From Streptomyces sp. NBC_01463 (lineage in GTDB: Bacteria > Actinomycetota > Actinomycetes > Streptomycetales > Streptomycetaceae), in contig CP109468.1 in the NCBI GenBank assembly GCA_036227345.1, positions 6,200,001 to 6,264,000 on the forward strand: a DNA stretch of 64,000 bases, in the 5' to 3' direction. The notes beneath the pieces were generated by a model. That model ran no database searches. It saw only the letters and a list, made by a program, of their open reading frames with translations, and was not told the origin of the DNA. This document shows, piece by piece, positions 8,240 through 18,250 of this stretch. Positions within the stretch are counted from its first letter, which is position 1. Every line of letters begins with the position of its first letter. The position numbers and the translations under genes were made by a program.

Positions 8240-10171
8240 TCAGCTCGTGTGCACCTCCAGCGCCGTGCGGACCGCCGACTCCAGCGCCCCCTCGATCCAG
8301 GCGGGCTTGACGGACGTGTGACAGCCCGCGAAGTGCAGCGGCCCCTCCACCGACCGCACATCGGCGAGCAGTTCGGTGTGCTGCCCGGGGAGCAGGACGG
8401 CCGCCTCGCCGTACGCGTACGGGTCACGCATCCACGACTGGGTGGCGCCCGCCCCCGTGTAGAAGACCTCGATGCGCTGTCCGTACACGTCCTGGACCCC
8501 GCCCAGCGCGTGCGGATAGCGCTCGTCGTCGTCCAGCGAGTCCCACTTCAGGGCGTCGTCGGCCCAGCTGTACGACGCCAGGAGCACCCCGCCCCTGCTC
8601 CCGTCGACCGGGTGCGAGGGCTGGTACATGAAGCGGTTGGCGTTGTCGGTGACCGATCCGCCGCCGATGACGTGGGCCGCCTCGGGCTGGTTGCGGGCGG
8701 TCGCGCGGTACGCCGCGTAGTGCACGCGCTGGTTGGGCGGAATGTGCCCGGACGGTACGGAGGGGTGGGCACCCAGCAGCGAACCGTCGGCCGGCGCCCT
8801 GCCGAGCCGGTACTCGTCGTACAGACCGGGCCGGACCCTCTCCAGCTCCTCCTTCCAGTCCTTCTCCTCGAACTCCCACCAGCGGCGGCTGAATTCGAGC
8901 AGCACCTTCGTGGCCGTGTCGTAGTGGACCTCGGTGATCGCGCGCCGCTTGCCGTACGAGAGCGGCGGCGTGACCGGGACGTGCCGCAGACCTGAGAACG
9001 GCACGGTGATGATCGCCCGGTCGCCGGTGAACGTCTCCCGCACCACCGTGCCGTCCCGGCCCTCCGACACCGTCTCGACCCGGACCCCGTCATCGCCGTG
9101 GCTGATCCTGGCGGCCCGGCGGTCCAGGTGCACCAGGTCCTCGACGCGTGCGTACATGGCGTCGGCCAGCGTCGCCGTGCCGTCGGGCAGCTCGTAGAAC
9201 GCGGTGTCCGGGCTGATCAGGGAGGCGCCGATGAAGCTGTGCACGAAGGCGAGGGGGAGCCGCGATGTGAGGTTCTCGACGGTGCCGATGAGGTCGATGG
9301 TGCGCTCGTCGAGCCCGGCCTCCTCGGTGAGGAAGCGGAACATCGACCAGTGGCCGTAGTTCTGGATGACCCGGGCCCAGCCCTTGACGAGCTCCGAGCC
9401 CTCCTTGCCCTCGAACTCCTTGCGCACGGGGGCGAACGCCTCGCGCACGATGGCCGATGCGGTCTTGTCCTCGAACGCCGCGGGGACCCCGAAGGAGCGG
9501 TTGACCGCCTGCGGCTTCTTCGCGTAGTCCGCCTTGCGGACCCGGATGCCGTTGACGTGGATCCAGGTGTGGTTGACGGGCTGTCCCGTGCCGTCGACGT
9601 CGACGAGATGGAAGCGGCGGCGCTTCAGCTCGAAGCTGTCCATGAGCCCGGTGACGAGCGGGTGGCTGTCCGGGATGCGCATCGCGCCGGCCTCGGCGTA
9701 CTGCTTCGGGTCGGTGAAGGGCGACTTCGCGTTCTCGTGGCCGCCGGTGCGGAAGGTCTTGATCCGGCCGCCGACCCGGTTGCCGTTCGCCTCGATCACG
9801 GTGACGGTGTGCCCGGCCTCGCGCAGCAGATGGGCGGCGGTCAGCCCGGCCGGACCCGCGCCGACGATCAGCACCTTCTTCGGGTCCTTGCCGCTGCGCG
9901 GCAGGCCCTTGGTGAGCAGGACGTCGCGGTAGTGCGGCACCAGCGACTCGTCCTGCTCGTCGCGTACGAGAACGGCGCGGGCGACGGTCAGGCAGGCCTC
10001 CCAGTCGGAACCGGGGGCCGCGAGAGGGGCGGGCGCGGCGGGAGAGCCGGACGCGGCCGCGTCCGCACGGGCGGCGGTGGTGGCGAGGGCCGCGACGCCG
10101 GCGGCGGCGCCCGCGATCATGGTGCGGCGTGAGGGCAGGCCGGACGTCGGTCCGGTGGGCTTGGAAGTCAT
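8240..10171 (-). CDS. Tat-exported flavin amine oxidase (L-amino acid / monoamine oxidase family)
   Basis: A 643-residue flavin amine oxidase. After a twin-arginine signal ([17 protein letters not shown], cleaved near an A-rich site) comes the FAD Rossmann segment [20 protein letters not shown] and its partner [10 protein letters not shown]. The C-terminal FAD segment is [20 protein letters not shown], ending in FAGCHTS. Family enzymes oxidatively deaminate amino acids or amines with release of hydrogen peroxide and ammonia. The start at 10171 is preferred over one 66 bases upstream because GGGTGG precedes it and the Tat motif then lies near the N-terminus. Odd point: the usual FAGEHTS motif has Cys in place of Glu. 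Substrate unknown. Confidence 0.88.
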   Translation of the reverse strand: MTSKPTGPTSGLPSRRTMIAGAAAGVAALATTAARADAAASGSPAAPAPLAAPGSDWEACLTVARAVLVRDEQDESLVPHYRDVLLTKGLPRSGKDPKKVLIVGAGPAGLTAAHLLREAGHTVTVIEANGNRVGGRIKTFRTGGHENAKSPFTDPKQYAEAGAMRIPDSHPLVTGLMDSFELKRRRFHLVDVDGTGQPVNHTWIHVNGIRVRKADYAKKPQAVNRSFGVPAAFEDKTASAIVREAFAPVRKEFEGKEGSELVKGWARVIQNYGHWSMFRFLTEEAGLDERTIDLIGTVENLTSRLPLAFVHSFIGASLISPDTAFYELPDGTATLADAMYARVEDLVHLDRRAARISHGDDGVRVETVSEGRDGTVVRETFTGDRAIITVPFSGLRHVPVTPPLSYGKRRAITEVHYDTATKVLLEFSRRWWEFEEKDWKEELERVRPGLYDEYRLGRAPADGSLLGAHPSVPSGHIPPNQRVHYAAYRATARNQPEAAHVIGGGSVTDNANRFMYQPSHPVDGSRGGVLLASYSWADDALKWDSLDDDERYPHALGGVQDVYGQRIEVFYTGAGATQSWMRDPYAYGEAAVLLPGQHTELLADVRSVEGPLHFAGCHTSVKPAWIEGALESAVRTALEVHTS

Positions 10172-10310
10172 GCGGCCACCCTGAGGGGCGCGGAAAGGGG
10201 CGCATTTCGCGAACGCGCGTAGACCGCCCGGAATCACTCCCAGGTGCCGCTTAACGATCTTGTAATACCGGCGTTCTCGCAGGTCAGAACGGCCTTGCCG
10301 GCGCCGGTCC

Positions 10311-11309
10311 TCAGCGCGCCGAGAAGCCGTACACCGTCGTCGACACGTACTCCTGGCCCGGCCGCAGCACCGTGCTCGGGAACTCCGGCCGGTTCGGCGA
10401 GTCCGGGAAGTGCTGGGTCTCCAGCGCGATCCCGGCGCACGGACCGAAGGGCCGCCCGTCGAAGTGGTCCGCCGTGTACAGCTGCATGCCCGGCTCCGTC
10501 GTCGAGACGGTCAGGACGCGCCCCGACACCTCGTCGTACAGCTCGGCCACCGGACCCGCCACGCCCTCGTCGAGCACGAAGTTGTGGTCGTACTCCTTGG
10601 AGACCGGCCGCGGCTCCCGGAAGTCGAACCGGGTCCCGTCCACCGGCAGGAACTCACCCGTCGGCAGCGACTCCGCGTCCGCCGGGGTGATCCGCCCGGC
10701 CGCGATCCGCAGCCGCTGACCCAGCGCACTGCCGGACTCGGCGCCCGCCAGGTTCCAGTACGTGTGGTTCGTCAGGTTCAGCACGGTCGGCGCGTCCGTC
10801 GTCGCCCGGTACGCGATCCGCAGCGCCCCGTCCTCGTCCAGGGTGTACGCCACCGACAGCTCAAGCCGCCCCGGGAAGCCCTCCTCGCCGTCCGCGGCGA
10901 CCAGGGACAGCTCCACGCCGTCCGCGATCCCGCGGGCCTCCCACACACGCTTGTCGAAGCCGCGGGCCCCGCCGTGCACATGGTTGCGGCCCTCGTTGCG
11001 CGTGACGTGGTGCGTCCGCCCGTCGAGGGTGAACGCCGCGCCGCCGATCCGGTTCGCGAACCGCCCGACCAGCGCGCCGAAGTACGGGCCGGTGTACTGG
11101 AGGTACGAGGCGAGATCCGGCAGCCCGAGCGCCACCCCGGCCCGCGCACCGTCCCGGTCCGGCACCTCGACCGACTGCACGACGCCGCCGTACGTCAGGA
11201 CGCGCACCCGCGTACCGCCGCGCTCCAGCGTCCAGCGGTGCACCTCGGCACCGTCCCCGAGCGTGCCGAAGTGCTCCGTACGCGTGACCGTGCCCGAACC
11301 CGTCTCCAT
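10311..11309 (-). CDS. galM: Aldose 1-epimerase (mutarotase)
   Basis: A 332-residue galactose mutarotase-like beta-sandwich protein. Diagnostic motifs are [29 protein letters not shown] (catalytic His region) and [16 protein letters not shown] (catalytic Glu region). It interconverts alpha and beta anomers of hexoses or pentoses in the cytosol. Its start is only 12 bases after the SGNH hydrolase stop on the same strand, so the two are probably co-transcribed. The substrate range (glucose, galactose, arabinose) cannot be read from sequence. Confidence 0.92.
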   Translation of the reverse strand: METGSGTVTRTEHFGTLGDGAEVHRWTLERGGTRVRVLTYGGVVQSVEVPDRDGARAGVALGLPDLASYLQYTGPYFGALVGRFANRIGGAAFTLDGRTHHVTRNEGRNHVHGGARGFDKRVWEARGIADGVELSLVAADGEEGFPGRLELSVAYTLDEDGALRIAYRATTDAPTVLNLTNHTYWNLAGAESGSALGQRLRIAAGRITPADAESLPTGEFLPVDGTRFDFREPRPVSKEYDHNFVLDEGVAGPVAELYDEVSGRVLTVSTTEPGMQLYTADHFDGRPFGPCAGIALETQHFPDSPNRPEFPSTVLRPGQEYVSTTVYGFSAR

Positions 11310-11320
11310 GATCGGAAACT

Positions 11321-12238
11321 CTACGCGGGAGGCCGTGCCGCCGTGACGTTGCGGTAGGCGATCTCGGCCAGCCTGGCCTGCCCGTTCCGCCCCGGGTGGA
11401 ACCAGTCCCACTGGCTGAGCTGCTTGCCGGTGAAGCGGTAGTCGAACACCGCCCCGCCGTCGTAACGGCAGCGCCGGTCCTTCGCGCACACCTCGCGCAG
11501 CACCTCGTTGTACGCGACGACGCGCTCCTGCACCGCCGCGCGCCGGGCCACCGCCGACGCGCTCATGTCGTCCGCGTCGCCCAGCATCGACTTGCAGATG
11601 CCCAGCTTCCAGATCTGCTTGCCCAGCTGACTGCCCCGGCCCGTCGACCAGAGCCGCTTCAGGTCCGGCACGCTCGACACGTACACCTGGGCCTTCGGCG
11701 CCGCGCTCCGCAGCTGACGCATCGACGCCTCGAACGACGCACGGAAGTCCGCCACCGGCGTCATCACCCGCACCGAGTCCCGGCACGCGTCATTGGCGCC
11801 GATCATCACCGTCACCAGCTCCGGGTCCTCCTTCGCGGCCAGCGCCATCTGCTCCGGCAACTGGGCGATCCTGGCCCCCGTCTCGGCGTGGTTCCAGCTG
11901 CGGGCCGCCGCGCCCGAGGCGCCGAGCAGCCGCACCGCGAGACTGCGCACCGCGCTGTCCGTACCGGTCGACCAGGAGGCCTCGGGACAGTCGGCCAGCA
12001 CCGAACAGGCGTCGAAGCCACGGGTGATGGAGTCCCCGACCGCGGCGACGGACCGCGGACTGCGGTCCCAGACCGGCACCGCCGCCGCGGGCCGCCGGCC
12101 CTCTCCGGCCGCCGCGCCCTTCGTCGTCCCGTCGGACCCGGAGTCACAGCCCGTCAGCACGGCCGTGCCCAGACATGACACCGCGGCCAGCGCGGCCAGT
12201 GCGGTGCGCGAGCGGTGCCGTACGGAGCGATCCGGCAT
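11321..12238 (-). CDS. SGNH/GDSL-type hydrolase, lipoprotein
   Basis: A 305-residue secreted esterase-fold lipoprotein. The signal peptide ends in the lipobox LTGC with Cys31. Block I of the SGNH family is AVGDSITRGFDAC with the nucleophile Ser70, block III is MIGANDAC, and block V is the DWFHPGRNG segment carrying the catalytic Asp and His. The start at 12238 is chosen because GAGG lies upstream and it places the signal peptide at the N-terminus; an upstream extension in the same frame has no coding character. It precedes galM in a likely two-gene unit. Substrate (an ester on a lipid or polysaccharide) unknown. Confidence 0.9.
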   Translation of the reverse strand: MPDRSVRHRSRTALAALAAVSCLGTAVLTGCDSGSDGTTKGAAAGEGRRPAAAVPVWDRSPRSVAAVGDSITRGFDACSVLADCPEASWSTGTDSAVRSLAVRLLGASGAAARSWNHAETGARIAQLPEQMALAAKEDPELVTVMIGANDACRDSVRVMTPVADFRASFEASMRQLRSAAPKAQVYVSSVPDLKRLWSTGRGSQLGKQIWKLGICKSMLGDADDMSASAVARRAAVQERVVAYNEVLREVCAKDRRCRYDGGAVFDYRFTGKQLSQWDWFHPGRNGQARLAEIAYRNVTAARPPA

Positions 12239-12591
12239 GTCCTCGTCCCCTCCTGTCCCATGCCGCCGGCACACCCGTGCGGCACCGGTCGGCGGGCCCG
12301 CGCGCCCTGCCGGGTGAATGCTGAGCGAATCATGGGCCCAGGACCGACGGTACGTCACACCTCGGACGCCGCCGCACGGTAGCTTTTCCCCGTCGAACCA
12401 GTGGCTCTTTCGGCCACCCGGCTCCACTCGGGTGGTTTCCGAACATCACATCACGTCACATACTGTCCCTTTTCCGGATATTAACTCCCGATGCTGTTTA
12501 CTGATGACAGCCTCGGGGACCGGCCGGTAAGAGGTGGTACGGGCGCGAGGCCGCTGGGGAAGGCGAACCTCGTCCCACACTGGAGGTCCCG
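12239..12591. other. 353-bp divergent intergenic region
   Basis: This gap separates the divergent SGNH lipoprotein and DUF3145 genes and should hold both promoters. The middle (about 12420-12520) is AT-richer than its surroundings. A 7-bp stem (CCACCCG at 12414-12420 with CGGGTGG at 12429-12435) is visible. No confident -35/-10 pair or gene was found. Confidence 0.5.
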
Positions 12592-13086
12592 GTGACGACA
12601 CGTGGAGTTCTGTACGTTCACTCCGCACCGCGCGCGCTCTGCCCACACGTCGAATGGGCGGTGGCGGGTGTTCTCGGCGTGCGGGTCCAGCTCGACTGGA
12701 TCAGACAGCCGGCCGCGCCCGGCACCTGGCGGTCCGAATTCTCCTGGCAGGCCGGCCCCGGCACGGCCTCGCAGCTCGCCTCCGCGCTGCGCGGCTGGGA
12801 CCTGCTGCGCTTCGAGGTGACGGCGGAGCCGTCGCCGACCGCGGAGGGCGAGCGCTACAGCTCCACGCCCGGGCTCGGCATCTTCCACGCCGTCACCGGC
12901 ATGCACGGCGACATCCTGGTCCCCGAGGACCGTCTGCGGGCCGCGCTGGCGCGGTCGCTGCGGGGGGAGAGCGACCTGGAGGCGGAGGTCGCGAAACTCC
13001 TGGGCAAGCCCTGGGACGACGAACTGGAGTCCTTCCGCCACGCGGGCGAGGGTGCGCCTGTGCGGTGGCTCCACCAGGTGGTGTGA
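12592..13086 (+). CDS. DUF3145 domain-containing protein
   Basis: A 164-residue protein spanning the whole actinobacterial DUF3145 family: the start TTRGVLYVHSAPRALCPHVE, the core PGTASQLASALRGWDLLRFEV and the end WDDELESFRHAGEGAPVRWL are characteristic. Function is unknown. It is conserved beside the fab cluster in Streptomyces, and here converges on fabF. Start is the GTG with GGAGG seven bases upstream (TGGAGGTCCCG). No signal peptide or membrane segment, so cytosolic. Confidence 0.9.
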   Translation: MTTRGVLYVHSAPRALCPHVEWAVAGVLGVRVQLDWIRQPAAPGTWRSEFSWQAGPGTASQLASALRGWDLLRFEVTAEPSPTAEGERYSSTPGLGIFHAVTGMHGDILVPEDRLRAALARSLRGESDLEAEVAKLLGKPWDDELESFRHAGEGAPVRWLHQVV

Positions 13087-13146
13087 CCTTCCGGGCACGC
13101 CCGCCCGCGCCGGCCCGAGCACCGAGGCCCCGCCCCGGACCCCGCG

Positions 13147-13165
13147 CCTCAAGCGCCGGCGGGGC
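13147..13165. repeat. Copy of a dispersed GTCCTCAAACGCCGGACGGGC-type element
   Basis: CCTCAAGCGCCGGCGGGGC matches 17 of 19 bases of the arm of the hairpin repeat at 22696-22780. It lies in the DUF3145/fabF intergenic region. Related copies occur at 22696 and 26864 in this window. Confidence 0.6.
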
Positions 13166-13205
13166 TTGATTTTGGGGCTCTGCCCCGGAACGCACCGTGC
13201 CACGG

Positions 13206-13245
13206 ATGAAGCCCGCCTCCCCAGGACAGGGGAAGCGGGCTTCAT
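13206..13245 (-). terminator. Hairpin terminator of the fab operon
   Basis: A 17-bp stem with one mismatch (ATGAAGCCCGCCTCCCC at 13206-13222 against 13229-13245) and a 6-nt loop sits 18 bases beyond the fabF stop. Position fits termination of the fabD-fabF transcript; it could act in both directions between convergent genes. Confidence 0.8.
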
Positions 13246-13262
13246 GCGTACAGGCGCGAAGA

Positions 13263-14525
13263 TCACACCGTGCGGAACGCCAGGACCACGTTGTGCCCGC
13301 CGAACCCGAACGAGTTGTTGATCGCCGCGATCGGCCCCTCCGGCAGCGGACGCGGCGCATCGCGCACGATGTCCGCCTCGACCGCCTCGTCGAGGTGCTC
13401 GATGTTGATGGTCGGCGGAGCCATCCGGTGGTGCAGCGCGAGCACCGTCGCCACGGTCTCGATACCGCCCGCGCCACCGAGCAGATGACCCGTCATCGAC
13501 TTCGTCGCCGAGATCGCGACATGGTTCAGGTCGTCGCCCAGGACCTTGCTCAGGGCCTTCAGCTCCGCGAGGTCACCCTGCGGCGTGGACGTCGCGTGCG
13601 CGTTCAGGTGCACGACCTCGGACGGCTTGAGGTCCGTCTGGTCCAGCAGGTTCTGCATCGCCGCGGCGATACCGCGCCCGGTCGGCTCGGGCTGGGCGAT
13701 GTGGTGGGCGTCCGCGGACAGCCCCTGGCCCAGCACCTCGCAGTAGACCCGGGCACCACGCGCGGCGGCGTGCTCCGCGGACTCCAGCACGACGACTCCG
13801 GCACCCTCGCCGAGGACGAAGCCGTCACGGCCCGTGTCGTACGGACGCGAGGCCTTCTCGGGCTCGTCGTTGCTCTTGGACATCGCCATCATGTTGGCGA
13901 ACGCGGCGATCGGCAGCGGGTGGATCGCCGCCTCGGTGCCACCGGCGAGGACCACATCGGCGCGGCCGGTGCGGATCATCTCGACGGCGTAGCCGATGGC
14001 CTCGGCACCAGACGCACAGGCGGAGACCGGGGTGTGGACGCCCGCCTGGGCGTTCACCTCGATGCCCACGTTGGCGGCCGGGCCGTTCGGCATGAGCATG
14101 GGCACGGTGTGCGGGGAGACGCGGCGTACGCCCTTCTCCTTCAGCACGTCGTACTGGTCGAGCAGGGTGATCACGCCGCCGATGCCGGAGGCGATGACCG
14201 ATCCCAGCCGCTCGGGCCGGACGTTCTCGTCCTCACCGGCCTTGCCGGTGAAGCCCGCGTCCGCCCACGCCTCCCGGGCCGCGATCAGCGCGAACTGCGC
14301 CGAGCGGTCCAGCTTGCGGGCGAGCGGACGGGGCAGGACCTCGGACGGGTCGACGGCCGCGAGGGCCGCGATCCGTACGGGCAGTTCGGCGAAACGTTCG
14401 CCCTCAAGGGGCTTGACGCCGGACCGGCCGGCCATCAGACCTTCCCAGGTCGATGCGGAATCGCCACCCAGCGGAGTGGTTGCGCCGATACCGGTGACGA
14501 CCACGGTGCGATTGGTCGAGCTCAC
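13263..14525 (-). CDS. fabF: Beta-ketoacyl-ACP synthase II
   Basis: A 420-residue condensing enzyme of fatty acid elongation. The catalytic triad is complete: Cys170 in TPVSACASGAE, His310 in HLNAHATSTPQGD and His347 in KSMTGHLLGGAGG. It condenses malonyl-ACP with acyl-ACP. The start is the GTG at 14525, with GGAG upstream (GTGGAGAAGATTTTCCA). It is the last gene of fabD-fabH-acpP-fabF, 76 bases after acpP. Confidence 0.97.
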   Translation of the reverse strand: MSSTNRTVVVTGIGATTPLGGDSASTWEGLMAGRSGVKPLEGERFAELPVRIAALAAVDPSEVLPRPLARKLDRSAQFALIAAREAWADAGFTGKAGEDENVRPERLGSVIASGIGGVITLLDQYDVLKEKGVRRVSPHTVPMLMPNGPAANVGIEVNAQAGVHTPVSACASGAEAIGYAVEMIRTGRADVVLAGGTEAAIHPLPIAAFANMMAMSKSNDEPEKASRPYDTGRDGFVLGEGAGVVVLESAEHAAARGARVYCEVLGQGLSADAHHIAQPEPTGRGIAAAMQNLLDQTDLKPSEVVHLNAHATSTPQGDLAELKALSKVLGDDLNHVAISATKSMTGHLLGGAGGIETVATVLALHHRMAPPTINIEHLDEAVEADIVRDAPRPLPEGPIAAINNSFGFGGHNVVLAFRTV

Positions 14526-14601
14526 TGGAAAATCTTCTCCACGTGTAGAGGGTCGTGAATCAGCGGCGCCACCGCCGGGTGGCGACACAGCCGGGCTGGG
14601 A

Positions 14602-14850
14602 TCAGCCCTGGTGCTTGAGGATGTAGTCGGTGGCGTCGCCGACCGTCTTGAGGTTCTTGACGTCCTCGTCGGGGATCTTGACGTCGAAGCGCTCCTCGGC
14701 GGCGACGACGACCTCGACCATGGACAGCGAGTCGACGTCCAGGTCGTCGGTGAAGGACTTGTCCAGCTGGACGTCCTCCGCCGGGATACCGGCGATCTCG
14801 TTGACGATCTCGGCGAGACCGTCGAGGATCTCCTTCTGCGTGGCGGCCAT
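14602..14850 (-). CDS. acpP: Acyl carrier protein
   Basis: An 82-residue acidic acyl carrier protein. The phosphopantetheine attachment serine is Ser41 in the DLDVDSLSMVEV motif. It carries the growing acyl chain for FabH, FabF and FabD. It lies between fabH and fabF in the conserved Streptomyces order, 63 bases after fabH. Confidence 0.97.
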   Translation of the reverse strand: MAATQKEILDGLAEIVNEIAGIPAEDVQLDKSFTDDLDVDSLSMVEVVVAAEERFDVKIPDEDVKNLKTVGDATDYILKHQG

Positions 14851-14913
14851 GTTGGCGCTCCTTCGGTGTATATCTGCTGGGTTCGGGTGTCCGGGCGAAA
14901 AGACCCGGTGTGC

Positions 14914-15915
14914 CTAGGGGAGGGTAACGACCGTCGCGGCGTAGACGAGACCCGCCCCGAAGCCGATGACGAGCGCGGTGTCGCCGCTCTTCGCCTGACC
15001 GGTCGCCAGAAGCCGCTCCATTGCGAGCGGAATCGAGGCGGCGGAGGTGTTGCCGGTGGTCTCCACGTCACGGGCGACCGTGACGTGCTCCGGCAGCTTC
15101 AGGGTCTTCACCATCGAGTCGATGATCCGCATGTTGGCCTGGTGCGGGATGAAGACGTCCAGGTCTTCCGGGGCGATCCCGGCCACGTCCAGCGCCTGCT
15201 GGGCGACCTTCGCCATCTCGAAGACGGCCCAGCGGAAGACCGCCTGGCCCTCCTGCGTGATGGCCGGGAACTTCTCCGGACGGTCGGCGTGGAAGGTGTC
15301 CCACGCCACGGTCTGCTTGATCGTGTCGGACTTGTCGCCCTCGGAGCCCCAGACCGTCGGGCCTATGGCCGGCACCTGGGACGGGCCGACGACGACGGCA
15401 CCGGCGCCGTCACCGAACAGGAACGCCGTCGCGCGGTCGCTCAGGTCGGTGAGGTCGCTCAGCCGCTCCACGCCGATGACGAGCACGTACTCCGCCGAGC
15501 CCTCGACGATCATGCCCTTGGCGAGCGTCAGACCGTAGCCGAAGCCCGCGCAGCCGGCCGAGATGTCGAAGGCGGCGGGCTTGCCGGCACCGATCCTGTG
15601 CGCGATCTCGGTGGCGATGGCCGGGGTCTGCTTGAAGTGCGACACGGTGGAGACGACCACCGCGCCGATCTGCTCCGGCGTGATCCCGGCGTCGGCGATG
15701 GCCTTGCCGGACGCCTCGACGGACATCGCGGCCACGGTCTCCTGCTCGGAGGCCCAGTGGCGGGTGGCGATGCCGGACCGGGAGCGGATCCACTCGTCGG
15801 ACGAGTCGATCGTCTCGAGGATCACCTCGTTGGGCACGACACGGGTCGGACGGTAGCCGCCGACACCCATGATCCGTGCGTACGGGGCGCCCTGGCTGGG
15901 CTTGATCTTCGACAT
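14914..15915 (-). CDS. fabH: Beta-ketoacyl-ACP synthase III
   Basis: A 333-residue initiation condensing enzyme. Active-site residues are Cys122 in DISAGCAGFGYGL, His258 in FIPHQANMRI and Asn289 in TTGNTSAAS. In Streptomyces FabH prefers branched acyl-CoA starters, giving iso and anteiso fatty acids (family knowledge). It follows fabD by 13 bases, so the two are tightly linked in the operon. Confidence 0.97.
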   Translation of the reverse strand: MSKIKPSQGAPYARIMGVGGYRPTRVVPNEVILETIDSSDEWIRSRSGIATRHWASEQETVAAMSVEASGKAIADAGITPEQIGAVVVSTVSHFKQTPAIATEIAHRIGAGKPAAFDISAGCAGFGYGLTLAKGMIVEGSAEYVLVIGVERLSDLTDLSDRATAFLFGDGAGAVVVGPSQVPAIGPTVWGSEGDKSDTIKQTVAWDTFHADRPEKFPAITQEGQAVFRWAVFEMAKVAQQALDVAGIAPEDLDVFIPHQANMRIIDSMVKTLKLPEHVTVARDVETTGNTSAASIPLAMERLLATGQAKSGDTALVIGFGAGLVYAATVVTLP

Positions 15916-15928
15916 GCTCTCGGGCTCC

Positions 15929-16849
15929 TTAGGCGCCCGCGTGCTCAGCGATGAGCGCGCGGGCCGCGTCGAGGTCGTCGGGGGTCTTGAGCGCGAGCGT
16001 CTCCACGCCGGGCAGGGCGCGCTTGGCGAGACCGGTGAGCGTGCCGCCGGGGCAGGCCTCGACGATCGCCGTCACGCCGAGCTCCTTGAACGTCTCCATG
16101 CACAGGTCCCAGCGGACCGGGTTGGCGACCTGGCCGACCAGCCGGGAGATGACCTCCGCGCCGGTGGCTACCGTCTTCCCGTCGGCGTTGGAGACATATG
16201 TCACGGCCGGGTCGGAGACCTCCAGGGCGGTGGCGGCCTCGCGGAGCCGCTCGACCGCGGGAGCCATGTGGTGCGTGTGGAACGCGCCGGCGACCTTGAG
16301 CGGGACCACCCGGCGCACGCCCTCGGGCTTGTCCTCGGTGAGCGCGGCGATCTGTCCGGCCGTCCCGGCGGCGACGATCTGGCCGGCGCCGTTGACGTTC
16401 GCGGGGGTCAGGCCGAGCTTCTCCAGGTGCGCGACGGTGACCTCGGGGTCACCGCCGAGCAGCGCCGCCATGCCGGTCTCGGTGACCGCGGCGGCCTCGG
16501 CCATGCCGAGCCCGCGGGTCCGCACGAAACGCAGCGCCGCCTCGTCGCCGATGACTCCGGCGAGAGCGGCCGCGGTGATTTCACCCACGCTGTGACCTGC
16601 GACGACACCCGGCGACGCGTTCAGTGCGGCGGCGGAGAGCAGACCGGCGGCGACCAGCAGCGGCTGAGCCACCGCGGTGTCACGGATCTCCTCCGCGTCG
16701 GCCTTGGTGCCGTAGTGGGCAAGGTCGAGCCCGATGGCGTCGGACCAGGCCGCGATGCGGTCGGTGGCACCGGGGAGGTCGAGCCAGGGAGTCAGGAAGC
16801 CGGGCGTCTGAGCGCCTTGGCCGGGAGCGACGAGTACGAGCACCCTCAC
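15929..16849 (-). CDS. fabD: Malonyl-CoA:ACP transacylase
   Basis: A 306-residue acyltransferase. The nucleophile Ser87 is in GHSVGE and the catalytic His191 in AGAFHTHHM; the N-terminal APGQGAQTPGFL loop is also typical. It loads malonyl units onto AcpP for the fab genes downstream and can serve polyketide synthases as well. The start is GTG. It is separated from fasR by 83 bp, where the promoter of the fab operon is expected. Confidence 0.97.
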   Translation of the reverse strand: MRVLVLVAPGQGAQTPGFLTPWLDLPGATDRIAAWSDAIGLDLAHYGTKADAEEIRDTAVAQPLLVAAGLLSAAALNASPGVVAGHSVGEITAAALAGVIGDEAALRFVRTRGLGMAEAAAVTETGMAALLGGDPEVTVAHLEKLGLTPANVNGAGQIVAAGTAGQIAALTEDKPEGVRRVVPLKVAGAFHTHHMAPAVERLREAATALEVSDPAVTYVSNADGKTVATGAEVISRLVGQVANPVRWDLCMETFKELGVTAIVEACPGGTLTGLAKRALPGVETLALKTPDDLDAARALIAEHAGA

Positions 16850-16932
16850 ACTCTCTCTTGTGAACGGTCCGGAACGCCCGTGGGGACAGGGACGAAGAAC
16901 CGTAGGGGGAATTGTTGATGTCCGACAAAAGT

Positions 16933-18132
16933 CTAGGACTGCAGATCCCTGTCGGCCAGACGCCCCAGGATCAGGGCGATCCGCAGAGTGAACGCCGAGC
17001 GGACGTCGGAAGGCGACCAGCCGGTGACGTCAGTCACACGTCGGAGCCGGTAGCGCACGGTATTGGGGTGGACGAACAGCATCCGGGCCGCGCCTTCGAG
17101 GCTGCTCGCCTGTTCCAGATAGACGCTCAGGGTCTCCAGGAGAGCCGAGCCCGCTTCTTCGAGCGGTCTGTAGATCTCCTCCACCAACTGATCCCGTGCC
17201 GCCGGGTCGCCCGCCATCGCGCGTTCCGGCAGCAGATCGTCCGCGAGAACCGGGCGCGGGGCGTCCTGCCAGGCACCGCACGCCTTGAGCCCGGCGGCGG
17301 CCGCCTGCGCGGACCGGGTGGCCGCCAGCAGGTCGGGCACCACGGGCCCGGCGACGACCGGACCCGCCGCGTACGGGCCGATCAGGGCCTTCGCGACCTG
17401 GAGCGGGTTGTCGCTGCCGCCCGCGATGACGACCAGGCGGTTGCCGAGCACCCCGGTCAGGACCTGGAGCTTGGCGTGCCGGGCGGCCCGGCGGATCGCC
17501 TCCACGGTCAGTTCGCTGTCCCCGTCGGGGGCCGTACCGAGGAGCACGCACACGTGCTCGGGCGAGTTCCAGCCGAGCGCGGCGGCCCGGGACACCGCGC
17601 CCTCGTCGGCCTCGCCGGACAGCACCGCGTTGACCACGAGCGATTCGAGCCGGGCGTCCCAGGCCCCGCGGGCCTCGGCGGCCTGGGCGTACACCTGCGC
17701 GGTCGCGAAGGCGATCTCCCGCGCGTAGACCAGCAGCGCCTCGCGCAGCACCGACTCGTCACCGGGGGCTGCGACCTCGTCGATCGCGGCCTCCATGACC
17801 TCGATCGTCGTCCGCACCATCTCGACGGTCTGCCGCAGCGTGATCGCCCGGGTCAGCTCGCGCGGGGCCGTACCGAACACATCCGTCGAGATCGCCTGCG
17901 GGGTCTCCGGGTGCCGGAACCACTCGGTGAACGCGGCGATGCCGGCCTGGGCCACCAGGCCGATCCAGGACCGGTTCTCCGGTGGCATCGCCCGGTACCA
18001 GGGCAGCGACTCGTCCATGCGGGCGATCGCGTTCGCGGCCAGCCGGCCGGAGGACTGCTCCAGACGCTTCAGGGTCGCGGCATGGAGATGGGCGTCGTTC
18101 GCAGCGGGCTGCTCAGGATCGGGTCGGGGCAC
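16933..18132 (-). CDS. fasR: Fatty acid synthesis activator FasR (PucR-type regulator)
   Basis: A 399-residue regulator with a C-terminal PucR-type HTH (LEGAARMLFVHPNTVRYRLRRV, about residues 343-364) and a GGDEF-like central part, the architecture of Streptomyces FasR. FasR is known to activate the fabDHPF operon of S. coelicolor by binding its promoter. Here it lies directly upstream of fabD in the same orientation with an 83-bp gap, exactly the S. coelicolor arrangement. Its start at 18132 is 118 bp from the divergent pirin gene. Confidence 0.93.
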   Translation of the reverse strand: MPRPDPEQPAANDAHLHAATLKRLEQSSGRLAANAIARMDESLPWYRAMPPENRSWIGLVAQAGIAAFTEWFRHPETPQAISTDVFGTAPRELTRAITLRQTVEMVRTTIEVMEAAIDEVAAPGDESVLREALLVYAREIAFATAQVYAQAAEARGAWDARLESLVVNAVLSGEADEGAVSRAAALGWNSPEHVCVLLGTAPDGDSELTVEAIRRAARHAKLQVLTGVLGNRLVVIAGGSDNPLQVAKALIGPYAAGPVVAGPVVPDLLAATRSAQAAAAGLKACGAWQDAPRPVLADDLLPERAMAGDPAARDQLVEEIYRPLEEAGSALLETLSVYLEQASSLEGAARMLFVHPNTVRYRLRRVTDVTGWSPSDVRSAFTLRIALILGRLADRDLQS

Positions 18133-18250
18133 GGGGACAAGACTGCCCTATCCGGACGGGTGCCCGAAGGGGCGGGGCGGTCCGCGGGTCGTACCGCCGG
18201 GTATCCGGACGGCCCGAACACGAGGACCCGGGGCGGGCTACCGTGGGCGG

